Of a DNA stretch of 47,148 bases, positions 32,580 to 40,463 are shown one piece after another. The stretch lies in NCBI GenBank assembly GCA_964526565.1, contig CAZGMC010000021.1, positions 1 through 47,148 of the forward strand, written 5' to 3'. Origin of the DNA: CAZGMC01 sp964526565. Its GTDB lineage: Bacteria; Pseudomonadota; Alphaproteobacteria; DSM-16000; Inquilinaceae. Within the stretch, counting starts at the first letter, position 1, and the number at the start of each line of letters is the position of its first letter. The notes beneath the pieces are model-generated. The model did no database searches, had not been told where the DNA came from, and was given only the letters and a program-made list of their open reading frames with translations. The position numbers and the translations under genes were made by a program.

Positions 32580-33892
32580 CAATGCCAGAATTCTCCATTC
32601 TGCCTGAGTGGATTGCGTACGACACGGGACCTGTTGAGGTGCGGCAGACGTTGGCAAACCTCAAGATTGTTGCCAATGGATGCCTCATAACCCGGATGGA
32701 AGACGCATCTTCGAAGACCGTTCTGCCCTATGCCAGGCTTTCCGCTTACCATCTGGCTCTCTGGTTCGCGTCTTCTTGGTGGCGCCTGCGCTGGGAACCT
32801 GCGCCGGAGGGACAACAGACTGTCGATTGGCGGATGGCGCATGATGCGGCAGCGGCCGGGCACGGCTTCGTCTGGCCGCGATTGCGCTTCGTGCCTGACG
32901 GGGAAACGATAGAGATCACCTCCCGGCCCTTCGGCCCCAATCCTGCCGAGCCGGTCATATATCTTTCAAACTGCCAAAGCTGGATACCGGCTGGCGCGTT
33001 CGAAGATACCATTGACGCGTTTATTGGGTGTGTTCTCGGCCGCCTTGAGGAGGGCGAAGTACACGAGACAGAGCTTCATGCTCTGTGGCAGGAGGTCCTG
33101 GCCGAGCGTGCCGATCCCGACCTGGCAGCGGATCGCAAGCTGGAGGCCATGCTTGGTTTTGATCCGGGCGAAGCGCCCGAAGGCCTTGTTGATGACTTCC
33201 AAAACCTGGCTGCGGAAGCCGGCGACTCGGCCATGGCCGAGATTGCGCCGGCGTGTGCCGGCAACGACCCGCTGGCTACGTTGGCGAGAATAACCCACCT
33301 TGCCCGCACGACAGGAATGGAAGGACGAATTGACCTGCCGGCGGCGCTGCGCACGGCCGGCAGAGGAGTTGGCCGTCGGGATCTTGCGCCATGGGACATT
33401 GGCCGAGCCCTGGCACACACCGCTCGCGAAGCCTGGGGATTGACGGCCGGCCCGGTATCGGATGAAGCGCTGGCCGACATGCTGGCAGTACCAAAGGCTG
33501 AGCTGCTTGATGATCGGGGTACGCCCACCCGACAGCCGCTGGGCTTGGCCGTGCGTCTTTCGGATCAGGAACGGATGAGGTTTGTCTTCAGGAGAAAGAA
33601 CCGCCCTGGTCGCCGCTTTGAAGCCGCGCGCTTCGTCGCCGACCATGTTCATGCCCCGGCCGCGGACACCTGGCTTCCCGAGACGGATGCAAAGACGGCG
33701 CGCCAGAAGGTGCAACGCGCTTTCGCCGCCGAGTTTCTTTGTCCGATTGACGAGTTGAGGGATTTTCTTGAAAGTGATTACTCTGAGGATGTGCTCACGG
33801 ATGCAGCCGAACATTATGGCGTTTCGTCGCTGATGGTCAGCAGCCATCTCGCCAACCATGGCCTATTGTCTCCGGAAGGCTTGATCGCATAG
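32576..33892 (+). CDS. ImmA/IrrE-like protein lacking the HExxH metal site
   Basis: 438 residues from ATG 32576, which overlaps the previous stop. The N-terminal domain (about 1-160; YHLALWFASSWWRLRWEP, WRMAHDAAAAGHGFVWPRLR) is followed by a helical middle. The C-terminal part follows the ImmA/IrrE layout: FRRKNRPGRRFEAARFVADH, then TARQKVQRAFAAEFLCPIDE and AAEHYGVSSLMVSSHLANHG, where normal members have RFxxAHExGH, then AxxFAAxLLMP and FxVSxxxxxxRL. Here the HExxH position reads ARFVAD (351-356), so no zinc-protease centre is present. ImmA-type proteases relieve repression by XRE regulators. A metal-free member may act as a binding protein, an antitoxin or a sensor; this is inference. It is less GC-rich than the host genes and is bounded by the repeat pair. 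Confidence 0.65.
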   Translation: MTMPEFSILPEWIAYDTGPVEVRQTLANLKIVANGCLITRMEDASSKTVLPYARLSAYHLALWFASSWWRLRWEPAPEGQQTVDWRMAHDAAAAGHGFVWPRLRFVPDGETIEITSRPFGPNPAEPVIYLSNCQSWIPAGAFEDTIDAFIGCVLGRLEEGEVHETELHALWQEVLAERADPDLAADRKLEAMLGFDPGEAPEGLVDDFQNLAAEAGDSAMAEIAPACAGNDPLATLARITHLARTTGMEGRIDLPAALRTAGRGVGRRDLAPWDIGRALAHTAREAWGLTAGPVSDEALADMLAVPKAELLDDRGTPTRQPLGLAVRLSDQERMRFVFRRKNRPGRRFEAARFVADHVHAPAADTWLPETDAKTARQKVQRAFAAEFLCPIDELRDFLESDYSEDVLTDAAEHYGVSSLMVSSHLANHGLLSPEGLIA

Positions 33893-33970
33893 CCATTTGA
33901 AACCGTTCCCTCTCCGAGCGAACGGCGATGCTGTCCACTCTGTAAGGCCGCAGCCGATTGCAACCTTTAC

Positions 33971-34082
33971 AGCCACCCCGTAGGCTGGGCTGAGCTCTTG
34001 CCAAGCCCAGCATCCTGCCGCAAGCGCGGCGACGCCGGTTTTTCTCCGGAATGCTGGGCTTCGCAAGCTCAGCCCAGCCTAC
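33971..34082. repeat. MITE-like hairpin repeat, right copy
   Basis: Identical over 112 bp to 31869-31980, in the same orientation, 2,102 bp apart. It ends 9 bp before the stop of the membrane methyltransferase gene. The two copies bound the cassette of two genes exactly. Confidence 0.9.
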
Positions 34083-34091
34083 GGAGCTCGC

Positions 34092-34703
34092 TCACAGCGC
34101 CCTTCCCCGCCATGGCACCACGGCCGGCACCCGGGCGCGGTAGTCGGCATAGGCCTGGCCGTAGCGGCGGAGCAGGGAACGCTCCTCGAACCAGGTGCCG
34201 ATGCCGAGATAGAGCGAGCCCCACACCGCCGTCGCCAGGCTGAACGGGTCGCGTACGTTGCCCCACAGCAGCAGCAGGCCGCCCAGGTACAGGGGATGGC
34301 GGACGTAGCGGTGCAGGCCTTCGACGCGCAGCGGCTCGTCCTCGGGCGCCGTGATGCCGCGGCGGTGGTGGCGCACCTGGGTCAGGCCGCCGAGCCGGCC
34401 GAGGTCATAGCCGGTCAGGCCGACCAGCAGGATCGCCGCGCCCAGCCCCTGCACGGCGTACAGGGCCAGGCGTACGGCCTCCGGCAGCACGTACGCCGGC
34501 GCGTCGCCGAGCAGCCAGCGGCCGAACAGCCAGACCGCGGCGATGTGGACCGCCGCGAACCCGTTGTACGCCAGCCGGTACCAGGCGCCCAGCCACGGCC
34601 GCAGCCGGTCCTTGACCCGATCGCGCGCCAGCAGGCTGTGGCCCAGCCCGAACCCGGCCCAGGCCAGGGCGTACCACAGGTGGGCCAGTAAGAAACCGCT
34701 CAT
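34092..34703 (-). CDS. NnrU/PEMT-type integral membrane methyltransferase
   Basis: 203-residue membrane protein with about five TM helices (LLAHLWYALAWAGFGLGHSL, VQGLGAAILLVGLTGYDLG). The C-terminal signature of isoprenylcysteine methyltransferase/PEMT/NnrU proteins is present: LHRYVRHPLYLGGLLLLWG, then SLYLGIGTWFEERSLLRRYG and YADYRARVPAVVPW. Such proteins methylate small or lipid substrates with S-adenosylmethionine (for example methanethiol in MddA); the substrate here is unknown. ATG 34703 starts the first TM and follows gacgagg; the longer upstream frame overlaps hldE and is not protein-like. It follows hldE by 130 bp on the same strand. Confidence 0.8.
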   Translation of the reverse strand: MSGFLLAHLWYALAWAGFGLGHSLLARDRVKDRLRPWLGAWYRLAYNGFAAVHIAAVWLFGRWLLGDAPAYVLPEAVRLALYAVQGLGAAILLVGLTGYDLGRLGGLTQVRHHRRGITAPEDEPLRVEGLHRYVRHPLYLGGLLLLWGNVRDPFSLATAVWGSLYLGIGTWFEERSLLRRYGQAYADYRARVPAVVPWRGRAL

Positions 34704-34833
34704 CGCCTCGTCCGCAGCGCCCGCGTGGTGGCCGGCGGCCGCGCCGGCCCGACCGCCGGCGACGGCACTGGTCCGGCCGCCGCTGGTTCCGGTCCGGTCG
34801 CCGTCATGCCCGGAACCGTCCGCGGCAGCGCCG

Positions 34834-36297
34834 TCACTGCGCCAGCCGCTGGATGGTCGCCGTGGTGCTGTGCCCCGGCGCCAGCCGGGCCAGCACGACG
34901 CAGCCGCCATAGCCCTGCACCAGGTCGGCGCCGACCACCCGGTCCACGGTGTAGTCGGCACCCTTGACCAGCACGTCGGGGCGCAACGTCTCGATCAGGC
35001 GCAGCGGCGTGTCGTCGGCGAACGGCACCACCAGGTCGACCACCTCCAGCGCCGCCAGCACCGCGGCGCGGGCCGTCTCGTCCTGCACCGGCCGGCCGTC
35101 GCCCTTGAGCCGCCGCACCGAGGCATCCGTGTTCAGCCCGACGATCAGCCGGTCACACGCCGCGCGCGCCTGGTGCAGCAGCGACAGGTGGCCGGGGTGG
35201 AGCAGGTCGAAACAGCCATTCGTAAAGCCGACGCGCCGGCCCTCGGCCCGCCAGCGCCGGACCCGCTCCAGCGCCGGGGCGGTGTCCAGCACCTTGGCCT
35301 CGCCGCGCGCCCAGCGCTGATGGCGCACCGCGGCGCTCAGGTCGTCGGCGCGGATCGGCGCCGTGCCGACGCGGCCGACGACGATGCCGCCGGCCAGGTT
35401 GGCCAGCCGCGCCGCGTCCGGCAGCGAGGCCCCGGCGCCCAGCGCGGCGGCGATCGTTGCCGCCACGGTATCGCCGGCACCGGACACGTCGAACACCTCG
35501 CGCGCCTCGCCGTGCAGGTGCAGGGCCGGGCCGTCGCCCGGCACCACCGACATGCCGCGCTCACCGCGCGTCGCCACCACCGCCATCACCGCGGCCTCGG
35601 CCAGCAGGCGGCGGGCGGCCCGCTCCACCTGAGCGTCGTCGGCGGTGGCTACGCCGGTCGCCTCGGCCAGTTCCTTGCGGTTGGGTGTCAGCACGGTGGC
35701 GCCGCGGTAGCGCGCGAAGTCGGGTCCCTTCGGGTCGGCAACGACCGGCCGGCCGGCGCTGTGGGCGGCGTCCAGCACGCCGCGGATCACGCCCGGCGCC
35801 AGCACGCCCTTGGCGTAGTCGGACAACACCACGGCGGCGCAGTGGGGCAGCGCCGCCTCGACCGCCGCCAGCAGGCCCGCGGCGGTGGCGGCGGCGACCG
35901 GCGCGGTGGTCTCGCGGTCGGTGCGCAGCAATTGCTGACCACCGGCGACGAAGCGGCTCTTGATGCTGGTCTGCCGGCCGGGCTCGACGACCAGGCCGTC
36001 GGCGCGGCCCAGGCCGGCCGTGACCAGCTCGGTGACCTGCGCCCCGGCGCGGTCGTCGCCGATCGCCGCGACGAATCGGCAGCCGGCGCCCAGTCCCGCC
36101 AGGTTGGCGGCAACGTTGCCGGCGCCGCCCAGCATGACGGTCTCGCCGCCGACGCGCAGCACCGGGATCGGCGCCTCCGGCGAGATGCGCTCGACGTGGC
36201 CGTAGATGAACCGGTCAAGCATCACGTCGCCGATGCACAGGACCGTGACCGTGCCCATCGCCCCGACCAGGGCACCCAGGTCGCCCGCCTCGTCCAT
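34834..36297 (-). CDS. hldE: Bifunctional heptose 7-phosphate kinase / heptose 1-phosphate adenylyltransferase
   Basis: 487-residue fusion enzyme that makes ADP-heptose for the LPS inner core. The N-terminal PfkB-type kinase (about 1-330) has RISPEAPIPVLRVGGE, MLGGAGNVAANLAGLGA and the catalytic FDVSGAGDTVAATIAA (Asp of GAGD). The C-terminal nucleotidyltransferase (about 350-487) has GFTNGCFDLLHPGHLSLLHQ with the HxGH motif, and LNTDASVRRLKGDGRPVQ. Both domains are complete. ATG 36297 (MDEAGDLGAL) fits the family start; the frame extends 20 codons further. Heptose synthesis supports a Gram-negative LPS core. It is divergent from the EAL-like gene (212 bp). Confidence 0.95.
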   Translation of the reverse strand: MDEAGDLGALVGAMGTVTVLCIGDVMLDRFIYGHVERISPEAPIPVLRVGGETVMLGGAGNVAANLAGLGAGCRFVAAIGDDRAGAQVTELVTAGLGRADGLVVEPGRQTSIKSRFVAGGQQLLRTDRETTAPVAAATAAGLLAAVEAALPHCAAVVLSDYAKGVLAPGVIRGVLDAAHSAGRPVVADPKGPDFARYRGATVLTPNRKELAEATGVATADDAQVERAARRLLAEAAVMAVVATRGERGMSVVPGDGPALHLHGEAREVFDVSGAGDTVAATIAAALGAGASLPDAARLANLAGGIVVGRVGTAPIRADDLSAAVRHQRWARGEAKVLDTAPALERVRRWRAEGRRVGFTNGCFDLLHPGHLSLLHQARAACDRLIVGLNTDASVRRLKGDGRPVQDETARAAVLAALEVVDLVVPFADDTPLRLIETLRPDVLVKGADYTVDRVVGADLVQGYGGCVVLARLAPGHSTTATIQRLAQ

Positions 36298-36508
36298 CAC
36301 GCCGCCCCTGTTGTGCTGAGCCAACGGTCTAGTGCCCGCGTCGGCGGCGCGCCGCAAGGGGCGAGGGGTCGCGGCCGGTCTTCATGCGACGTTAACTGTT
36401 CTGCGTGTTCCATGGTTTCGACATGTTCCGAAAATTGCTGGCCGGCGGGACCGGCGGGACCGGCGGGCCGGACCGCCGCAGCGCCGCAGCGCCGAGGGAT
36501 CCCCGGCC

Positions 36509-37756
36509 GTGAGCCTTCGCGACCTGCGTTCCGACGTGCTCGTCCGCGAGCCCTGGCACAGCCAGGAGCGCGCCCTGGTCGACTTCGCCGAGCGCATCGG
36601 CAAGCGGCGCCAGGACCGCATCGCCGTGCAGATTCACTTGTCGCGCCTGCAGTCGCACAATCGGCGCGACCACCACGTGCGCGTCGCCCTGGGCACCTTC
36701 GACGAGCTCGTCAAGCAGTTCGAGGGCGAGCTGTTCCACCTGATGAACCACGACATCGTCTTCGCCTGCAAGGGCGCGCGGATCGAGGACATCGAGGACG
36801 CGGTGATCCGCCTGCGCTACCTGTTCGGCGAGGATCCGCTGACCCGCTATGGCGACGACCAGACCGGCGGCGGCTTCTGCACCTGGTTCGTCATGGAGCG
36901 GGACTACGACCGGTTCCTGGAGTCGGCGCGGCGCATGCACGATCTGGCCGAGGCGCACAAGCGCGACAGCCTGCGGGCCAAGCGGACCGCGGGTCTGCCG
37001 CAGGTCGACAAGCGACCGCTGACGCCGGCGCTGCTGGCGGTGCTGGAGGAGCGGCTGAGCCAGGCCGACCTGTCGGCCATGGTGCGCAACCAGCCGATCT
37101 GCGCCATGACCCGCCATGACCAGCCTGAGCCGGTGCTGACCGAACTGTACGTCTCGATCGACGACCTGGAGACGACACTGGCGCCCGACGTGTCGCTGCG
37201 CAGTGATCCGTGGCTGTTCCGGCGGCTGACGATGACGCTCGACCGGCGCGTGCTGACCGAGGTGCTGCACCGCAGCGACTCCAGCCAGCGGGCGCTCAGC
37301 CTGAACCTGAACGTTGCCACCCTGCTGTCGCCCGAGTTCCAGCGCTTCGACCAGGCGCTGGGTTTCGGCGTGCGCGACCGGCTGGTCATCGAGCTGCAGA
37401 AGGTCGACATCTTCGAGGACATGGGCGCCTACATCTTCGCGCGCGAATACATGCGCGAGCGCGGCTACAAGGTCTGCCTGGACGGCCTGACCCACCTGAC
37501 CCTGCCCTATATCGACCGCGAGCGGCTGGGTTTGGACCTGCTGAAGGTGTACTGGAGCGGCGACCTGGTCAGCGGCATGCGCTCCGACATGTTGCGGGAC
37601 CTGGAGCGCCATGTCCGCACCTGCGGCCGCGCCCGCGTCATCTTCTGCCGCTGCGACAGCGACGACGCCATCCGCCTGGGCCACGACCTGGGCGTGTCAC
37701 TGTTCCAGGGCCGGCACATCGACCGCCTGCTGGCGGAGAGGCGGCCGGGGGTTTAA
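36509..37756 (+). CDS. Degenerate EAL-like domain protein
   Basis: 415-residue soluble protein. The C-terminal half follows the EAL-domain order: SLNLNVATLLSPEF (usually INLS...), LVIELQK (usually ExTE; Glu295 kept), YKVCLDGLTHL (usually ALDDFGxG; Asp325 kept, second Asp is Gly326) and LDLLKVYWS (usually KID; Lys346 kept, Asp lost). The EAL motif itself is absent. It should not hydrolyse c-di-GMP but could bind a nucleotide or a partner. The N-terminal half (VALGTFDELVKQFEGELFHL, NHDIVFACKGARIEDIEDAV) looks like a GGDEF-type fold without its signature, which is tentative. The GTG 36509 start (VSLRDLRSDVL) follows gaggg; an in-frame upstream extension is unlikely. No TM is seen. It is divergent from hldE and convergent with a chemoreceptor. 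Confidence 0.65.
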   Translation: MSLRDLRSDVLVREPWHSQERALVDFAERIGKRRQDRIAVQIHLSRLQSHNRRDHHVRVALGTFDELVKQFEGELFHLMNHDIVFACKGARIEDIEDAVIRLRYLFGEDPLTRYGDDQTGGGFCTWFVMERDYDRFLESARRMHDLAEAHKRDSLRAKRTAGLPQVDKRPLTPALLAVLEERLSQADLSAMVRNQPICAMTRHDQPEPVLTELYVSIDDLETTLAPDVSLRSDPWLFRRLTMTLDRRVLTEVLHRSDSSQRALSLNLNVATLLSPEFQRFDQALGFGVRDRLVIELQKVDIFEDMGAYIFAREYMRERGYKVCLDGLTHLTLPYIDRERLGLDLLKVYWSGDLVSGMRSDMLRDLERHVRTCGRARVIFCRCDSDDAIRLGHDLGVSLFQGRHIDRLLAERRPGV

Positions 37757-37783
37757 AGCAGAAGTCAAGGCATTGGCCCCTTC

Positions 37784-39499
37784 TCACCCCGACCGCACCT
37801 GCCCGACGAAGCCTTTCACATTCTCCGTCAGCAGGTCCGTCTGCCGGGCCAGGTCTTCCGCCGCGCTCAACACATGCGCAGAGGCGGTGCCGGCTTCGCA
37901 TGCGGCCTCCGACACACCGGAAATCGCCGCGGTGACCTGGTGCGTGCCGGCGGCGGCTTCATGGGCGTTGCGGCCGATCTCGCGGGTCGCGGCGGTCTGC
38001 TGCTCGACGGCGCTGGCGACGCCGGTGGCCGTCTCCGACATCGACTGGATGCCGTCGATGATCCGGGCGATCGCCCGCACCGTGGACCGGGTGCGGTCCT
38101 GCATGGCGCTGATCTGGCCGGCGATGCGCCCGGTCGCGTTGGCGGTCTGGGTGGCCAGGTTCTTGACCTCACCGGCCACCACCGCAAAGCCCTTGCCGGC
38201 GTCGCCGGCGCGGGCGGCCTCGATCGTCGCGTTCAGCGCCAGCAGGTTGGTCTGATCGGCGATGCTCTTGATCAGGTTCAGCACGTCGCCGATGCTTTCG
38301 GCGGTGCCGGCCAGGTCCTGGACCTCGGCATCGGTGGTCCGCGCCGTCTCGGCCGAGCGCAGGGTGATGTCCCGCTGCGTGTCGACCTGGCGGCTGATGT
38401 CGCCGATCGAGGCGCCGAGCTGCTCGGCCGCGGCGGCCATGGTCTGCACGTTCTGCGCGGCCTGCGCGGCCGCACCGGCGGCGGCGCCGGCCTGGGTGCC
38501 GGCCTTCTCGGAGATGGCGGACATGGCCTGGGCCGTCGCCTTCATGCCGGCGGTGGCGGCGGTAACCTGACGGACGATCTGGCCGACGCTGCTCTCGAAA
38601 TCATCGGCCATCCGCTCCAGCAGGGCCGCCTTCTCCTGCGTGGCGGCGCGTTCCGCTGCGGCGTGGCGCTCTTCTATGCGGCGCTTGTCCAGGGCGTTGT
38701 CGCGGAACACCCGGACCGCCGCCGACATGGCGCCGATCTCATCGCCGCGGCCACCATAGGGGATCGCCGCCTCCAGGTCGTCGGCGGCCAGCCGGCTCAT
38801 CACCCCGGTCAGCACCGGGATCGGCCGCAGCATGAAGCGATAGGCAACCACCACCGCGACGACCGACACCAGCAGCACCAGCGCCGCCGACCAGCCCAGG
38901 CGGGCGCCCACCGCATACAGGATCGTGTCGACATTGCTGCGCAGCACCCCGGCATAGAGGATGCCGATCACCCGGCCGTCCGGCGCAAGGATCGGCTGAT
39001 AGACGGTGTAGTAGTCCTCGCCCAGGATGGTGGCCTCGCCCTGATAGGTCTCGCCGCGCATCATGTAGGGGTAGACCACGCCGTCCCGTCCCAGCGGCGT
39101 GCCCACGGCGCGCGAGCCGTCCGGCTTGATGATGTTCGTCGTGCGCCGCCAGAAGTCGCGGCTCTCCTCGTCCCAGACGAACACCGTGCCGGTCTCGCCG
39201 GTCAGCCGGCCGATCCGGTCGATCAGGGCGTGGTCGGAGAAATCGGGGATCGCGTCGATGACCAGCCGCTCTATGTCGTTGCCGCGCCGGCGCACCTGCA
39301 GGCCCGGATGGGCCTCCTGCAGCAGGTCGGCGGCGATGCGCAGGCTTTGCGCCTGGCGCTGCGTCGCCTGCCGTTCGACCTCGCCCCGGATCTGGGTCAG
39401 CGCGGCGACGGCGCAGGCAATGATGGCCACCGCGATCAGCAGCGTGGTCAGCAGCGAGAATCTGGTTGTCAGCGTCAAGCTGTGCAGGCGGCTGATCAC
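37784..39499 (-). CDS. Methyl-accepting chemotaxis protein with Cache_3-Cache_2 sensor
   Basis: 571-residue chemoreceptor. The GTG start at 39499 follows a strong RBS (ggaggg) at six bases. TM1 is about residues 12-35 (FSLLTTLLIAVAIIACAVAA). The periplasmic sensor has the Cache_3-Cache_2 pattern: ETGTVFVWDEESRDFWRRTT, NIIKPDGSRAVGTPLG, GETYQGEATILGEDYYTVYQ and PILAPDGRVIGILYAGV. TM2 (WSAALVLLVSVVAVVVAYRF), HAMP and the signalling hairpin (ADQTNLLALNATIEAARAGD, KGFAVVAGEVKNLA) follow. There is no CheR-docking pentapeptide; the protein ends FVGQVRSG. It is a different sensor type from the chemoreceptor at 5.1-6.8 kb, so it should sense another ligand. It is divergent from rsmE. Confidence 0.93.
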   Translation of the reverse strand: MISRLHSLTLTTRFSLLTTLLIAVAIIACAVAALTQIRGEVERQATQRQAQSLRIAADLLQEAHPGLQVRRRGNDIERLVIDAIPDFSDHALIDRIGRLTGETGTVFVWDEESRDFWRRTTNIIKPDGSRAVGTPLGRDGVVYPYMMRGETYQGEATILGEDYYTVYQPILAPDGRVIGILYAGVLRSNVDTILYAVGARLGWSAALVLLVSVVAVVVAYRFMLRPIPVLTGVMSRLAADDLEAAIPYGGRGDEIGAMSAAVRVFRDNALDKRRIEERHAAAERAATQEKAALLERMADDFESSVGQIVRQVTAATAGMKATAQAMSAISEKAGTQAGAAAGAAAQAAQNVQTMAAAAEQLGASIGDISRQVDTQRDITLRSAETARTTDAEVQDLAGTAESIGDVLNLIKSIADQTNLLALNATIEAARAGDAGKGFAVVAGEVKNLATQTANATGRIAGQISAMQDRTRSTVRAIARIIDGIQSMSETATGVASAVEQQTAATREIGRNAHEAAAGTHQVTAAISGVSEAACEAGTASAHVLSAAEDLARQTDLLTENVKGFVGQVRSG

Positions 39500-39645
39500 C
39501 GGACACCCTCCCTGTTTGTACGCATTGTTAGTGTGGGCATCATATTGATTAATCGTGAATGAGCCGTAAATCCTATGTAATCTGGCCGCCCGCAGCGTGC
39601 CCGCCCGTGCACGGCCAGCCGCCGCTGGTGTATGGTCAGGCGGCC

Positions 39646-40401
39646 ATGGCCGACCTGCCCCGCACCCGCCTGTACGTCGCCGACGGCCTTGCCGAAGGCG
39701 TGCCCGTCGCTGCCGCGCCGCAGCAGGCACACCACCTGCGCGCGGTGCTGCGCCTGGCGGCGGGCGACCGCGTGCGGCTGTTCAACGGCCGCGATGGCGA
39801 GTGGCTGGCGGTGATCGCCGGGCTGGGCAAGGGCCGGGTGTCGCTGGAGCCGGTCGAACGCATCCGCCCCCAGGCGGCGGTGCCGGACCTGTGGCTGTGC
39901 TTCGCGCCGATCAAGCGCACCGGCATCGATTTCATCGCCGAGAAGGCGACCGAGCTGGGTGCGGCGGTGCTCCAGCCGGTGCTGACCCGCCACACCGACG
40001 TGACCCGCGTCAACGTCGAGCGCCTGCGTCTCAACGCGATCGAGGCCGCCGCGCAGTGCGAGCGCGTGGACGTGCCGGAGGTGCGCCAGCCGGTCACCCT
40101 GGACGCGCTGCTGGCCGGCTGGCCGGCGGAGCGCGCGCTGGTCATTGCCGCCGAGAGCGGCGCCGCAGCGCCGATCACGGCGGTGGCGGCGCGGCTCGAA
40201 GGAACCCCGGCGGCGCTGCTGGTCGGGCCCGAGGGCGGGTTCGCCAAGTCCGAACTTGACCGTTTGGCCGATCTGCCGTTTGCTCATCCCGTCGGCCTCG
40301 GCCCGCGCGTATTGCGTGCCGACACCGCGGCGATCGCGGCCCTGGCGTGCTGGCAGTGCCTGGCCGGCGACTGGTCGCAGCGGCCCGCCCACCGTACCTG
40401 A
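39646..40401 (+). CDS. rsmE: 16S rRNA (uracil1498-N3)-methyltransferase
   Basis: 251-residue SPOUT-class enzyme that methylates U1498 in the decoding centre of 16S rRNA. The N-terminal PUA-like part contains HHLRAVLRLAAGDRVRLFNG. The knotted domain has FAPIKRTGIDFIAEKATELG, RHTDVTRVNVERLRLNAIEA and AAQCERVDVPEV. The S-adenosylmethionine-binding end is LLVGPEGGFAKSELDRL and VGLGPRVLRADTAAIAALA, all diagnostic for RsmE. ATG 39646 is chosen because the conserved start (MADLPRTRLYVADGLAEG) follows caggcgg. It precedes gshA by 62 bp on the same strand, probably one transcript. Confidence 0.95.
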   Translation: MADLPRTRLYVADGLAEGVPVAAAPQQAHHLRAVLRLAAGDRVRLFNGRDGEWLAVIAGLGKGRVSLEPVERIRPQAAVPDLWLCFAPIKRTGIDFIAEKATELGAAVLQPVLTRHTDVTRVNVERLRLNAIEAAAQCERVDVPEVRQPVTLDALLAGWPAERALVIAAESGAAAPITAVAARLEGTPAALLVGPEGGFAKSELDRLADLPFAHPVGLGPRVLRADTAAIAALACWQCLAGDWSQRPAHRT

Positions 40402-40463
40402 ATGGACCGCGCCGCGGCTGCGACGCGAACAACCCTATCGGCCACACCTCCGGACCCACACCC

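Noticed and set aside
36470..36508. N-terminal extension of the EAL-like protein to 36332
   Set aside because: Arg/Pro-rich and overlaps the hldE leader; GTG 36509 has an RBS and starts the protein-like part.
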